This document shows, in pieces, positions 23,112-34,646 of a stretch of DNA of 64,000 nucleotides. The position numbers and the translations under genes are program-made. This stretch comes from Actinernus sp. WN-2022 (taxonomy: Eukaryota; Cnidaria; Anthozoa; Actiniaria; Actinernidae). The stretch covers positions 131,168,807 through 131,232,806 of the forward strand of contig JAOWCC010001634.1 in NCBI GenBank assembly GCA_030867875.1. Reading direction: 5' to 3'. Positions within the stretch are counted from its first letter, which is position 1; each line of letters begins with the position of its first letter. The notes below the pieces were generated by a model. The model did not search any database and was not told the origin of the DNA. It was given only the letters and a program-made list of their open reading frames with translations.

Positions 23112-23673
23112 GTGAGTATTAGCTTCGATTTCCAATTTTTTATAGATAATAGGCTGAAAAACAATGACTATCATAATCCATGTCCTGTTCAGGCGGTGTC
23201 TGAAAGATCTTAAGGATAATTAGCGATTATAAGGTAACTGCAGATATGGAGGTTACGTTATTGACCAAGCAAAAGGTATGGATATGGAGCTGGGGGGATA
23301 GTTTTAGGCGGATGTTGAGCGCGAAGGGCGACCAATATCCCTCACACATCAGGAACGAACGAACGGTTAGTAAAGTATTTATTATGGGGTACCCAACGAT
23401 AAAACTTAATAAAAACGAATACTCTGACATTTTATAACAACTAAGATGTATTTAAACATATTTTTAAAATACCTCTTTCAGCTGCTAAACGAACAGCTAT
23501 CCTACAGTGCCTAAAGCTCGTGAAGAGTTTTTAATTTGCCGCCGTGAATGTAGTCAAGATCGTGAAGAAATAGCAAAATATGATGTAGAAATACCGACAG
23601 GCCAACAAGAAAAGCTTGAAATACTAATATTAATACATAATAGGTGTACATGTTAGCCAAATTTCACTACCCT

Positions 23674-23835
23674 CACAGAGAAAAATTTCAAAAACACATT
23701 AATGGGAATTCGCCAAAACCCATCTGACATTAATGGGAAGAGTTCAACTTTTCCCGGGAAAGTTGAACTCTTCCCATTAATGTCTAATGGGTTTTGGCAA
23801 ATTAGCATTAATGTTTTTTTGAAATTTTCCCCTGT
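23674..23835. mobile_element. Palindromic MITE with empty-site evidence
   Basis: About 162 bp between ACCCT and GCAAAATTC. In units 1 and 3 the same place reads CTACCCTGCAAAATTC (about 21257) and CTATCCTGCAAAATTC (about 62037) without the insert. The arms are inverted repeats: CACAGAGAAAAATTTCAAAA on the left against TTTTTTGAAATTTTCCCCTGT on the right, with GTTCAACTTTTCCCGGGAAA at the centre. No coding capacity and no clear target duplication. Confidence 0.88.
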
Positions 23836-24454
23836 GCAAAATTCAATATTTTTGCAAATTGAAACAAAGACTGCAGAATTTACCAGCTATTTATCAGAGT
23901 GCAGAATTTTCCAACCGAATGGCTGGAAAGAAGAACAGAAGAACATATATTTTGCAGAATAGTTTGTTGGGTGTTCATGTATCATGGTATCAGTAGTAGA
24001 AGCAATATCTCAGCCGACTTCAGCCGGAATGTATTCAATGAATTCATTCAATAAATATGGTACGTAAGATAAATTTGAGAATGTTGGATCTATATTCATC
24101 TGGACCTCAGACAGAGTTGTCATGTGATGGACTCGCACCTGTTAGTACTTATGCTCTATTGAACCTATCTAGCATGATCAAGTCCGCCTTTAATTGCTGG
24201 TTTTCACTCAATCCCCAGAGTTTCAAATGATAAAGGGCATGGTGGCCATGTTGGTGCCCCAACAAAAGTTAACGAGGAATCTATTGTTTAAGGGCTATGA
24301 CGTCAAGTGAAAGCCAGCAATAGGATGCTTGAAAATGCTGAGTATTCTGCAGTTGTATAAAAGGGTAAGCCCTTCCTCTTCTCACGCATGGCAAACTCGA
24401 AATTTGAAATTCAAATTCCAATACTAATTGAAGAACGTAGGTGAGTGAATCAGC

Positions 24455-24652
24455 CACTACACTCGACTAACGGTTGATTTTTACGGGGGGAGGAAAACCG
24501 CAGAACCCGGAGAAAAACCCTCGAATGCAGATAAGGAATCAACAACAAACCTAACTCACATACGGTGCCCGAGCCGGGAATCGAACTCGGGACCGCAGTG
24601 GTAAGAGGCGAGTGTTTTATCACTGCGCCAACCTGCATCCTTGCCAACCTGC
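24455..24652 (-). mobile_element. tRNA-derived SINE
   Basis: Read on the minus strand it begins GGATGCAGGTTGGCGCAGTG (A-box-like TTGGCGCAGTG) and has GAGTTCGATTC (B box) about 45 nt later, the internal promoter layout of RNA polymerase III. This is followed by a non-tRNA body with GGTTCTGCGGTTTTCCTCCC. A related element lies at 51604-51825 and shares the body words TTCTCCGGTTTTCCTCCC and GTTTG. It lies in the first intron of the channel gene. Confidence 0.75.
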
Positions 24653-26223
24653 ATCCCGGCTTGTATGCCAGAACTTCCTGTTTGATTCCAATTTTAAGTT
24701 AAAGTGCACTGGTACCACTGATATAATCTCTCAGGTATAATATTATTGATGGATTTTGCTTTGGCGGACAAGAAGGCGCTTGATGCTGGTTTAATTAAAC
24801 CATGTTTTGACGGAATTCAGTTAATAAAATGATCAACCAGACCTTCAAACTTTTAGAGCTATCCAAAAATTACCTACAGTTTACAATACTATATGTATTT
24901 GTATTCTTGTTATTTACTTGTTATATTAAACCGCCATAACAAAGTGCTGTTTTGCATATAGTGCTATTACCGCCGACATAGCTTTTAGTGTGACAACCCT
25001 GTCATGCTTGACTTTAAAGTCATGATCGATATCCAGCTGGCCATGGATATTCACACCAATTTGAAGTAATTTAAAACGTAAATTATAATACTTTATCGTT
25101 TACCACGAATAGCGCAATAAATTATTGTATATTTGTTCAATAGTCTTAGGATTTATTCTAATACGTAGTTCAATTCTAAAATGAAGTTCATCACATGATA
25201 GAGCATGTTGAAAACGCAATGCCTTTTCGACATGGAATAGCCGCCCACGCGACTGAGCAAATTACGTATTCTGAATTTGTTTTCGCCACCTGTTTTTTCC
25301 TGTTTCCTTTTCCAGTTTCTTTCATGTGCTAACCGAAACCCTTTAAAATAGCAATAAACTGACCGCAGCATATAACTAAAATACCCAACTCTAATTACTC
25401 GGGCTGCCTGTGGCAGCACCGAGTCTTAAAATGCAAGCGGTTTTTTTTTTGAGTTGTGTCGCAAAATGTCTGCGCATGCGTTAAAGGTCAAGTTCACACC
25501 AATCAGATTGCACTGTGCTGGTCACGCAACACTCGCCAGGTTAATTTATTTACATAATTTAATACAGTAAATCAAGATGGCGGATGACCCGCGAGGAACT
25601 TTCTCTCAAATGTAAGCTATTTAATGTTTTATTTAACTTCACCGTGCGAAAGCCTTTCAACAGGCTCAGGATAGTTGTTATTTATTTATGCTGAACCCGA
25701 GTGAATGTGCGATCGAAAAATATGCTTGGCTTGCTCGCTGCATTGAATTGTGCTGTTCGGTTTGCCGATACCAAAACTGCAAATGGTCAAGATGCTATAA
25801 ATCATACCTGAAGGCTGAAGAGAATTGATATGAATATTTCAGTGTGAGTTGTGAAGAAGCTTTTTAAATACTACACGTGTGCATCGTGGTGGTTTAAGTC
25901 AAACATGGTCTGTGACGACACCAGCGAAGTTGAACAGAGAACTGAGTCAAATCAACTCACCATAATTTGTAAACAACCGAGTGAATTCTGTTGGCTTGCT
26001 CGCTGTACTGGATTCTGCTTTTCGCTGTAAATATAGATACCGAAACTACAAACAGTAAGATGACCTGGCTGAAGAGAAACAAGGTCTGAGTTTTCTAGAT
26101 ACCCGTAATCGGCGTATCTTGTGTGAGTTGCGACACTGTGTATATCTTGGTTATACAAATTAACGGATTCAAATTAACACTACATTCAGACGGATGGTCG
26201 TAAAACATGGATGGTCGTAAAAC
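24653..26223. other. Intron of the channel locus, no gene seen
   Basis: The open frames at 25153-25419 and 25952-26158 (minus) have no protein character. TACTCGGGCTGCCTGTGGCA at 25398 is shared with 11327. GTAATTTGTAAACAACCGAGTGAATTCTG-type words near 25965 echo 25690 (GAGTGAATGTGCGATC..GCTTGCTCGCTG), a diverged local duplication of about 290 bp spacing. Confidence 0.35.
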
Positions 26224-26347
26224 ATGGACGGGGACGCGGGGACGTGGGGACGGGGACGCGGGGACGGGGACGCGGGGACGCGAGGACGGGGACGCGGGGA
26301 CGCGGGGACGGGGACGCGGGGACGCAGTGACGGGGACGCGGGGACGT
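26224..26347 (+). repeat. GC-rich minisatellite (GGGGACGC)n
   Basis: A run of 6-8 bp units, GGGGACGCGGGGACG and variants, over about 124 bp. It is the most G+C-rich patch in a region of about 40 percent G+C. Flanking it, GGATGGTCGTAAAACATGGA appears at about 26191 and 26209, a short direct repeat that leads into the array. The RGRGDGDAG-type open frame on the plus strand is a repeat product. Confidence 0.9.
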
Positions 26348-27930
26348 GACCTTAGAAACACAGTATTTTTGACTGCTAAAATAAAAAGCGAGTAATTATG
26401 TGTGTATTCAATGCATTGTTGTATCACTAGCTGGCCATTTAGGTTAGAAAACACGTAATCAAAATTGTTTTCCCTCACGAACCGACGCCATCTTGGAAAA
26501 GCCTCGTTTCCACGCTCTCTTAGTGAGATTATGGAGCCTGGGAAGGACCAGACGGCCATAGAGCTTCATCAAGCGATATAATATGTGGCATACTCCGCCC
26601 TAGATATGAAGAAAATTACAACATTTTTCAAATTGTAAACAGTCATTTTATGAAAATCTGATAGCCCAGTTTAAAGGGAGTCACGAAGTGAGCGCAAAGA
26701 AGTCGGCGGTTTTCGGAGGCTAATGGGTGTTTACATGAAGGAGGAGGGGGGGTTGACCCTAGTGCTAGCACTATGGTCAAAGATAGCCCGGGTTTACAAG
26801 CAAACTGATTCAGGTAGCCCGGGTCAACTCAACATGATGCGGCCGCCATAATCATTCAAGCATAGAGGACACGAGTAGAGTTTTGGCGGGTCATTGGTGC
26901 ATTAACGTTGATTCTTTTACTGTGGTGCTGTCTAGTGTCCTGGGGTCCTATAGTGCTGGTATGTTACTTTGCTGTCCAGAACACTGACTTTACTAGCGAG
27001 TTCGTTTGTTTACCCTTTTCCTTATGACATTAGCATTTATCTATTGTTCAGTAAAATGCCGCCATTTTAGGTCACGCCATCATTCTCGCTCTCTGATTGG
27101 CTATCATTATCCAGGTAGTCTAGACATGTCGTGTTTGTAGATTTCCTTTTGAGATTTTTAGCGTGTTTACTCTATTTTACCAAGCATTATATACTAATAA
27201 ACGGCTTTAGTCTATTAACAATATTTCGGTTATACTGCTGGAGAAGGCCCTCAAGACGAGGGCTGAAGGATCAGAACAGTTACCCACTAATTGCTAGACA
27301 ACTCCAGCAACTTGCAATGTAAAATTTGACTCTAGAATAGAGTTGTTCCGGGTAGGCGAGTTGTCCCTAGCGAACTCTAGATCTTTACATGAAGTAACGC
27401 CACAGGAAACCCAAGCTCTGTTTGTGTTTTAAATTATAAGGGTTTGTATGAGATTTTTAACGAGTATTTGGTTGTATCCGTTAGGCCAGAAATACTGAAA
27501 TAAAATCAATGAAAACTCCCCTGAAGTCTTTATCTGTTCTTCATTGGGCTCTGTATGCAATTTCAGCGAATTCTGTTGACATTTTACCCCTCGACCTCTC
27601 CAACTAAAAAAGAAGGCAAGGACGGACGCAACCGCCATTTCTCGATGCCAATCACTCGAACATCGCGCTCCAATTTTCATCCAAAATCAATGCCAACCGC
27701 AACTAGACCTCAAATAATAGCACAACAGTATCTATTCCAAGAGCCTCGTGCCATTTAATTGAAATAATCCCCATTTCTCGAGCCTAAATCGAACCTAATT
27801 TCAAACAAATCCGCCCGTTGGGATTCGTGACTGGGAGAAGTTGGCCACACTTAGCAACGGCTAGCTGCCAAAAGTTCACGTGCTCAGAACGTAGATATAT
27901 ATCGTATTTTGAACACGCCTCTATGTAAGT
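26348..27930. other. Intron of the channel locus, no gene seen
   Basis: No supportable coding sequence. CTGGAGAAGGCCCTCAAGAC near 27237 followed by AGGGCTGAAGGATCAGAACA resembles repeat ends, but no boundaries could be set. GGTTGACCCTAGTGCTAGCA near 26751 and TAGCCCGGGTCAACTC near 26817 make a weak inverted pair. Confidence 0.3.
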
Positions 27931-28025
27931 TGGCTCTGTGGTACAGTGGTTTAGACCGAGCACTTTCGATCCAACGACCGGGGTTCGAGTCTACACCAGG
28001 CGCTAAAAAAAAACCTTTTTTTTTA
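27931..28025 (+). repeat. tRNA-like sequence, SINE head or tRNA pseudogene
   Basis: GGCTCTGTGGTACAGTGGTT resembles a degenerate A box, and GGGGTTCGAGTCTACACC holds a B box (GGTTCGAGTCT) about 45 nt later. It is followed by CAGGCGCT and an A-run. The acceptor stem does not pair convincingly, so a functional tRNA is unlikely. It is better read as a tRNA-derived repeat. Confidence 0.45.
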
Positions 28026-28527
28026 CTTCTTTTTCTCCTTTCTCAGTTTTATTTAATCTTTTCCTCTATTTTAAACAATTAGAGCCGCCTTCTACATGAA
28101 AAACATTGTTGTCTATTGGCTCTCAAGCCCCAACCGTGCACGCTCATGACCTCGATTTTCAGTAGTGCGATGATGAGAAAGATATCATAACAAATTCCCT
28201 CGTTACCTCGTAATTACATAAAATCTTGTGAAAATATTGAACACAACAGTTTTAATAAATTAAGGTACGGTACTTTACATGCGATCATTCGAACCCGGAT
28301 TTGAATCAACAGAAAGCCCGTTAAAATTAACTGGTACGTTAATTTGCTTATAAACTTAATTACCAGGCTCGAATCGAAGAATAAAAGGAAACAGATTTCC
28401 CAGCTTTTCTCTTCTACGCAGCGAGCTTTCCTTCTAGCTCTTATGATCTCTTGAACGTCGACAACATGTTTATAAAGTAACCAGAAAAGTAACTTCACAG
28501 TATCATGGGTTTTTAATAGTTGAGGCA

Positions 28528-29640
28528 ATGGGCTCCTGGACCCTGGCGAGAACCCCAGCGACACAAGGAAAGGGAAAAGGGTTTACCTCAAAAAATGAGA
28601 AGAAACCAGCAAAAAGAGTATGCAAATACTGTGGCCATGCAAAACAACATAGTAAGAAGGAAGATTGTCCTGCATTTGGCCAAGAATGTCACTATTGCAA
28701 AAACCAAAATCACTTTACTGCAATGTGTAAGAGTAGGAAGCAAGATCAGATTAATGCCCTTACAGAAGAAGAAGAGTCAGATACAGACTCAGATGAGTCA
28801 CTTCTCAAAATAGAAACAATCTCAACCGTGAAAGGTGGTGGCAAACAAATACTCACAGACCTGAGCTTTTGTTTGAAAGACCCAAACCAGAACAGTTACA
28901 AAGCCCCAATGACATGTCAGCTAGACACAGGGGCAACTTGTAACGTAATCAGTTACCGTGATTTGTCAATATTGAAGCAAACTGGAGAGCCAGCACTAGA
29001 CAGAACCTCAGTAAGACTTAAGCTATTTGATGGGTCAGTTCTGAAACCACTTGGAGAAGTTAACTTGAGGGTAGAACACGGAGGGAAGCAACACACTCTG
29101 AAGTTTCAAGTAGTAGGACATACCACTAAGCCACTGGTATCCTATGAAAGCTGTGAGCAGATGGTATTACTGAAATTAGACATAGATGTAGTGCAAGAAG
29201 TACATAAGGTAGACAGTGACAGAAACCACCCCATCACCAAAGAGGCAGTTCTTAAAAAGTACAAAGATGTGTTTGAGGGACTTGGGCACATAGGGGACTC
29301 TACTTTTGTAGTGGATAGCAGCGTAAAACCAGTGCTGCATACACCTCGTCGCATTCCTGTTACTCTCCAGGGTGAAGTAAAGTTGAAAATAGCTGAGTTA
29401 GAAAAGAAAGGCATTATTGAGAAAGTATCTCAGCCAACAGAGTGGATCAGTAGTATGGTCATTGTAGCTAAACCAGGGGGGAAGATAAGAATCTGTTTAG
29501 ATACTCGAGATCTAAATCGAGCAGTATTGCGCCCGAAGTATCAGATGCCCACATTGGAGGAGGTATTGCCTAAACTAGCCAAAGCTAAGCTGTTTAGCAC
29601 ATTAGATGCAAAGGATGGGTTTTATCAGATAGGGCTATAG
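28528..29640 (+). pseudogene. Gypsy gag-pol fragment: zinc knuckles, protease, start of reverse transcriptase
   Basis: An open frame of 370 codons. Residues about 30-70 hold two Cys/His clusters (CKYCGHAKQHSKKEDC and CHYCKNQNHFTAMC) that bind nucleic acid. CQLDTGATCNVI near residue 130 is the aspartic protease active-site block (DTG). PRRIPVTLQGEVKLKIAELE begins the reverse transcriptase, with GGKIRICLDTRDLNRAVLR and KLFSTLDAKDGFYQIGL (first catalytic Asp). It ends at a stop after IGL, in the middle of the polymerase domain. Confidence 0.85.
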
Positions 29641-30300
29641 CTAGATGAAGAAAGTAGTCTTAAAACTACTTTCTGGACCCCATTTGGACGATATCGTTAC
29701 TTGCGTATGCCGTCTAGCACCAGAGGAATTTGAATGCAAGCTTCACGAGAAGCTAGATGATCTACCAGGTATAGAGGTTCTGCGCGATGATGCATTAGTT
29801 GTAGGGTACGGAGACACCCAAGAGGAGGCCGAGTGAAACCACGATGACAACCTGGTTAGGCTGTTAGACAGAGCAAGAGAGGTTAAGCTAAAACTCAACA
29901 AAGACAAGATGAACCTGAAGAAAAGTGAAGTAAAGTTTATGGGGCACATCATCACTAAAGAAGGACTTAGACCAGACCCAGCAAAGATATCAGCAGTAGA
30001 GGAGATGCCAAGGCCTACATGCAAGAAGGAGATGTCACGCCTCCTCGTATTTGTAAATTATTTGTCTAAGTTTCTGCCGAGACTCTCTGATGTAGCTCAG
30101 CCACTGCGTGATCTGACATCCAAAGACGCACAGTTCATATGGTCACACCAGCACGAACGGGCCTTCAAGGAAATCAAGCAGCTAGCCATAAACCACCCAA
30201 TAGTAAGGTTCTATGATGTTGAAGATGAGGTCACCCTGCAGTGCGATGCAAGTGAGCGTGGACTTGGTGCCACATTACTACAGCATGGGCAGCCAGTATA
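29641..30300 (+). pseudogene. Gypsy reverse transcriptase/RNase H middle part, broken
   Basis: After the stop the frames change twice. The stretch 29645-29836 holds LHEKLDDLPGIEVLRDDALV, in which RDD replaces the usual xxDD active site. Then 29909-30301 gives LKKSEVKFMGHIITKEGLRP, a typical block of Gypsy reverse transcriptases, and the tether to RNase H (VTLQCDASERGLGATLLQHG). It stops at 30301 through a short indel. Not functional. Confidence 0.8.
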
Positions 30301-30372
30301 GCGTTTGCATCATGTACACTATCACCAACACAAAGAAATTATGCGCAAATAGAGAAAGAGTGCCAAGCCATT

Positions 30373-32058
30373 GTGTTCGGTTGTGAAAGCTTTAACCAAT
30401 ATCTCGCCAGAAAGGATCGAGTTACAGTAGAAAGTGATCATAAGCCATTGCAGGCAATCTTCAAGAAGTCCGTTCTTGCTGCGCCCAGCAGGTTACAGCG
30501 GATGCTGTTGAGGCTGCAAAGATACAACCTGGATGTGCAGTACAAACCAGGAAGCCAGATGTTTATAGCTGATCACTTGTCTAGAGCTTCAATGAGCAAG
30601 ATAGAAGAGGAACAAGAAGAATTTGAAGTGTTTGCTATTGAACTTCAGGGTACAAGCCCCTTTGACCAGATCAAAGTGAAACCAGAAAGACTTGCACAGC
30701 TACAGAAATGTACAGGTCAGGATCCAGTACTGCAGACACTCAAGGATACAGTACTTGCAGGATGGCCCCAGCACAGAGATCAAGCTCCAGTGCACATACC
30801 TGACTACTGGAACTACAGAGAATTAATCTCTATTCATAATGGGGTACTCTTCAAGAGCAACAGAGTAATAATCCCAAGGGTAATGAGAGCAGATATTCTA
30901 CTAAGAATTCATTCAAGTCATCTGGGTATCGAGTCCTGCTTGCGAAAGGCGAGGGATATTGTCTTTTGGCCGGGTATGAGCAGCGAAGTCAAGGAGACAG
31001 TGACGAACTGTGCTCTGTGTGCAGAGTTCCAGGCACAGAACACGAAGCAGCCTATGCAGACACATATGATCCCAGATAGACCATGGAGCAGAGTTGGAGC
31101 TGTTCTTTTCATGCTCCACGGCAGAGAATACATCACACTAGTAGACTACTACTCTGACTTCATAGAGGTTGGTGAGCTGCCGGATACTTCTTCAAGTTCA
31201 GTGATACAGTTCCTGAAAGAGCAGTTCAGCAGACATGGAATCCCAGACACTCTGGTCACCGATAATGGACCACAGCTAACAAGCCATGAGTTTCCCCAGT
31301 TCACTATAGATTGTGAATTTGAGCATGTATCCTCATCGCCGCATTATCCAAAATCTAACGGAAAGGCAGAATCCTCAGTAAAGATAGCAAATAGCATGTT
31401 TAAGAAAGCCCTGAAAGAAGACAGAGATCCATGGCTGGCCCTGTATGATTACCGTAACACACCAACCGAAGGACTACAGTCAAGTCCTGCTCAGAGACTA
31501 ATGTCACGAAGAACAAGAGCGTTACTTCCAACAGCCACCAGCCTACTACAACCTAAAGTGGTAGAAGGAGTTGAAGAAAAAATTATGCTCAAGAAACAGA
31601 AGGCAAAGTTCTACCATGACCGAACAGCCAAGATTCTACCTGAACTAGAGGTCGGTCAGGAGGTTAGAGTAGCACCACTCCAAAGAAACCAGCCATGGAA
31701 GATGGGCAGGTGTGTGGAGAAACTGTCAGACAGATCGCACCTCATAGAGATAGGCAAGGAGACGGTCAGGAGAAACAGACAGTTTCTAAGGCCAATGAGG
31801 CCATCTGTCAAGCCAGATGATTCAGAAGCAGTTTGTTACACTCCTAGTCAGCCAGACGAAGAGGCTCCCAGCTTGGAGAAAGAAACAATTCCACAGGGTA
31901 AGAGCAGTAATAGTCCAGCTATGCAGCCGACGAGAATAACAACAGTGCCTATTAGCACTACGCAGACTACGAGAATACCAACAGTGCCTGTTAGCACTCC
32001 CAAGTTGCAAAGGACCAGAACGCGAATTGTCAGACCACCCATCATATACCAAGTCTGA
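30373..32058 (+). pseudogene. Gypsy RNase H and integrase part
   Basis: An open frame of 561 codons. VESDHKPLQAIF and LQRYNLDVQYKPGSQMFIAD are RNase H blocks. HSSHLG..C-x2-C (TNCALC) is the HHCC zinc-binding module of the integrase. The core has VTDNGPQLTS (second Asp) and HYPKSNGKAESSVK (Glu). The first catalytic Asp is missing: the expected position reads GAVLF, with GTT at 31102-31104. A chromodomain is not seen; the tail is Thr/Pro-rich (TRITTVPISTTQTTRIPTVP). Confidence 0.85.
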
Positions 32059-32217
32059 GATGATGGTGACATTGTTTTTGTTTATCTTACAGCATTAGTT
32101 ATGAACACTGCAGTAATAAGAATCACTTGGAGATAGATGCATTATTTTGTTTACATGTTCACTTTAATCAGTAGCTCACATTATTTAACAGTGTTTTCTA
32201 TTATAGAGAAAGGAAGA

Positions 32218-32331
32218 TGTTACAGTATGTGCTTCCGCTTCCTGTCCGTGCCATATTTGGCACTAGCCATATTTGGAATAAAGTTTTTGTTTGGTTCATA
32301 ATGGCGGGTCGTGTGGTCGCTTCGTGAAACA
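32218..32331 (+). repeat. Probable 3' LTR of the Gypsy element
   Basis: It begins TGTTACAGTATG directly after a purine tract (AGAGAAAGGAAGA), the normal position of a polypurine tract. It contains GGAATAAAG as a possible polyadenylation signal and ends near GTGAAACA. There is no 5' partner to confirm the limits, so the boundaries are approximate. Confidence 0.5.
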
Positions 32332-32544
32332 GTAGTAGTAGTACTAGTTCCCTTGGTGCCACTATATACATTTTATATATTATAAATATACAGGCTAAAT
32401 CCAGTAGATTACATACTACATAAAACATAATCATGACTTCTGCCTTAAAAAAATCTTTTTTATTGTTGTTGTAAATGGATGGGTAAATAATGCATGTATC
32501 AGCAGCTTCCATCAGGGGTGGATCCATGGGAACCTTGTCAGAAT

Positions 32545-32755
32545 TAATTGTTTGTTACCCATTGGTGAGGGGGGGGGGGGGGGTAGGGTGGGAAGCTCAC
32601 TTTGGTCCATGGATTAGGAACCAAGGGGACCAACCTTGTATGAAGTTTTACTATTTGTTGTGCCCTATACCAGGGGGTTTGTTTGGGCATTTGGACAAAT
32701 CCCCAGGGTACCTGACCCCTGGAGGAAGCCACTCATACATGCATAACACTGCTGT
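32545..32755. repeat. Interspersed repeat with G-run and CCAGGGG words
   Basis: A G-run (32567-32583), GGACCAACCTTGTATGAAGT, CTATACCAGGGGGTTTG and CCCCAGGGTACCTGACCCCT, ending near GCATAACAC. The layout resembles 230-362 at the left edge of the window. Palindromic CCAGGGG/CCCCTGG words suggest a MITE, but no terminal duplication was found. Confidence 0.4.
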
Positions 32756-33204
32756 GGTAGCTGCCAGTAAATATGCAAAGCTACTGATACAGTTCAAAAC
32801 TGAATACTAAACCACTGGGAGGAAGTTAAAATGAACATTGCATGTGTTATTTTAAAGACTTGTTGTTGACGTTGTACTTGGCCTCTTGTTGTCATTACGA
32901 GACAAGGAGATATAGATCGATGAGTCATTGTCAGAAATCTATTCCCGGGCATAACATTAGGCAATCTGTCAATTTGGGTCAGGTCAACTACACAGCTAAG
33001 GCATGTTTTACGACAGAATAACCTAGCAAGAGAGAGACTACTGGATTAAGATACTGTTACATGTCTGTTAATATGGGGAAAACGGAAGAATCCTTCATTT
33101 AGCTTGATAACCGTGTTTGGACTTGGAAGCAGAATTGAGACTTTAGATGTATTTTGTGAGTCTCAAATCGCTAGTTCCCATACAGAGTGGAGAGGAACGG
33201 GTAG

Positions 33205-33415
33205 TGAAATCTCACTCCTCCCTATTTTTTCCAACATTTCTCCCTCCTCCCTAGCGAGTTTTAAAATTTCTCTCTGGAGCATGTATGTAGATCCCATTTT
33301 CTCCCTCCTCCCTGTATGCTAAATTCTTCCTCCCTAGTTTTTCTGGACATTTCACCCTCCTCCCTGTTTTTTTTTTTGCCAATTCTCCCTCCTCCCTGTT
33401 CTGTTCCTCCACCCT
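33205..33415 (+). repeat. Pyrimidine-rich repeat (TCCCTCCTCCCT)
   Basis: CTCCCTCCTCCCT recurs about every 25-45 bp, five to six times, separated by variable AT-rich spacers (ATTTTTTCCAACATT, AGTTTTTCTGGACATT). It is low-complexity DNA. The minus-strand frame with repeated EEGE residues is not a gene. Confidence 0.6.
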
Positions 33416-34057
33416 CTATACAAGTCATACAAACACGCGGTTTTTTTGCCAGCCACATTATATATGCAAATATATAAATGACGTCGTGTTTACAAACGGT
33501 AGTATCGCTATAGCAAGAACAGCAGATAAAGTTACATAGAGGCACACAAATTGACATAACTAGCTCCATCACAGGATGGACAGGATACAACTTATAATAT
33601 GGTACAAATATAAACATACATTTGAGACAATCGGAACCTGCAGTATAACAGAACAGAAGACTAAATTGTAACTGTGTGTTACTTGAATAAGTAGTGTTTA
33701 AATTAAAATGTCAACTTCTTTAATTTACATACGAGAAAAACAAAAATATTAAATTACATATATACTAGGGGAGTAGAGAATGAAAGTCACCGCGCTACCG
33801 GCCACTCCTAAAGACTGCTAAATTCAGTTAATAATTCTTCCCTTTGGTTATTACTAAGAGTATTTCAAATGAAAGTGTATTTCATCTTCAATCTCATGTG
33901 GCCCGACTGGAAGCCCAGATGGGCTCTTGTTAGATGAACTGGACCAAGTAAATATTGGTATTTGTACCATGTAGTATTACAGGTAACCGTTTGGCACACA
34001 ACACCACAGGCTCTTGTACCTCCCCACCATTTGATTACGCCATTGTTTTTTTCTCAG

Positions 34058-34120
34058 GAGTATATCGCATAAACGCAGACCAATTCCCCGAACCCTTTGT
34101 GATAGGGGCTTGGGAAGGAG
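34058..34120 (+). pseudogene. Broken duplicate of the channel pore exon
   Basis: The 180 bp from about 33966 to 34120 match 46627-46779: the same intron end (CACCACAGGCTC..GTACCTC, TTTTTCTCAG) and the same exon start. Here the exon has a 2-bp insertion (GAGTATATCGC instead of GAGTATCGC), which gives a stop after four codons. It then ends abruptly at GGCTTGGGAAGGAG, before the selectivity filter. It is therefore the relic of another copy of exon 2. Confidence 0.85.
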
Positions 34121-34646
34121 TTGTTAGTGAGGCTCGAACGCGTGTGTTCGCATATTTTTGAGGAAATTCAGCTATTCTGATCATGTTAACAGAACAATTC
34201 TCATCAGAAGAAGGCCGGAAAGACATATCAAATGATTTCTAACATGATTACGAGAAGCAGTATGAGGACACTGGCTATTTTTGTTCAGATAGGTATGTTT
34301 GTTGCCAGCTCTCTGCAGTTCATTGTCGACCGACATGTGTGCAAAATGCTGCTGCGCGTGTGCAGTCAGCGGTAGAAATTGCGGGAGTAGCTCTAAATGT
34401 TCAATAATTGTTTTTGCACAGAAACATACATATGCATCGCAGAAAGACCGGGGGTTAAGAGGAAAGTCGCAAGAGTGAACATTTTTTCCGAGTAATACAG
34501 TACCGCTCGAGACTTGTGTTTCAATTGGACCCATTACACTGTAGCCCTATTGATTGTGTATTGCTCGTTCTAAAGGTTAGGGTGTTTTGTATTGTTGGGT
34601 AAACCAATACTGGGGATCGTTTCGAGTGGTACTATCTGACTCGCTT
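34121..34646. other. Unassigned DNA between pseudo-exon and Polinton
   Basis: No gene is seen. The pseudo-exon is followed directly by unrelated sequence (TTGTTAGTGAGGCTCGAACG). The CGCTT next to the Polinton end at 34642-34646 is the left target duplication. Confidence 0.4.

Larger units (their letters stand above)
21985..24455 (+). repeat. Duplicated unit 2 (carries channel exon 1)
   Basis: It starts abruptly at AGGTGGGAGTAGATCTTCAA (21990), inside the tyrosine recombinase fragment, and runs parallel to 60357-62150. It contains the channel first exon and intron start. The right part, 23484-24450, repeats 21070-21940 of unit 1, so units 1 and 2 are in tandem. A palindromic MITE (23674-23835) is present only in this copy. 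Confidence 0.85.
28528..32331 (+). mobile_element. Ty3/Gypsy LTR retrotransposon, 5'-truncated and decayed
   Basis: The plus strand carries zinc knuckles, protease, reverse transcriptase, RNase H, integrase and a probable 3' LTR in the Gypsy order. There is no gag body and no 5' LTR upstream of 28528. The coding sequence is broken near 29640, 29720-29840 and 30300. It lies in the long first intron of the channel gene in the sense orientation. Confidence 0.88.

Noticed and set aside
26095..26559. 154-codon minus-strand frame rich in Arg-Pro-Arg-Val
   Set aside because: It is the translation of the GC-rich minisatellite.
27931..28005. Functional tRNA gene
   Set aside because: A and B box-like words are present, but the acceptor stem does not pair and a poly-A tract follows, as in SINE-type copies.
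32490..32810. 106-codon frame on the plus strand
   Set aside because: It runs through a G-run repeat that also occurs near 230, and there is no recognisable domain.
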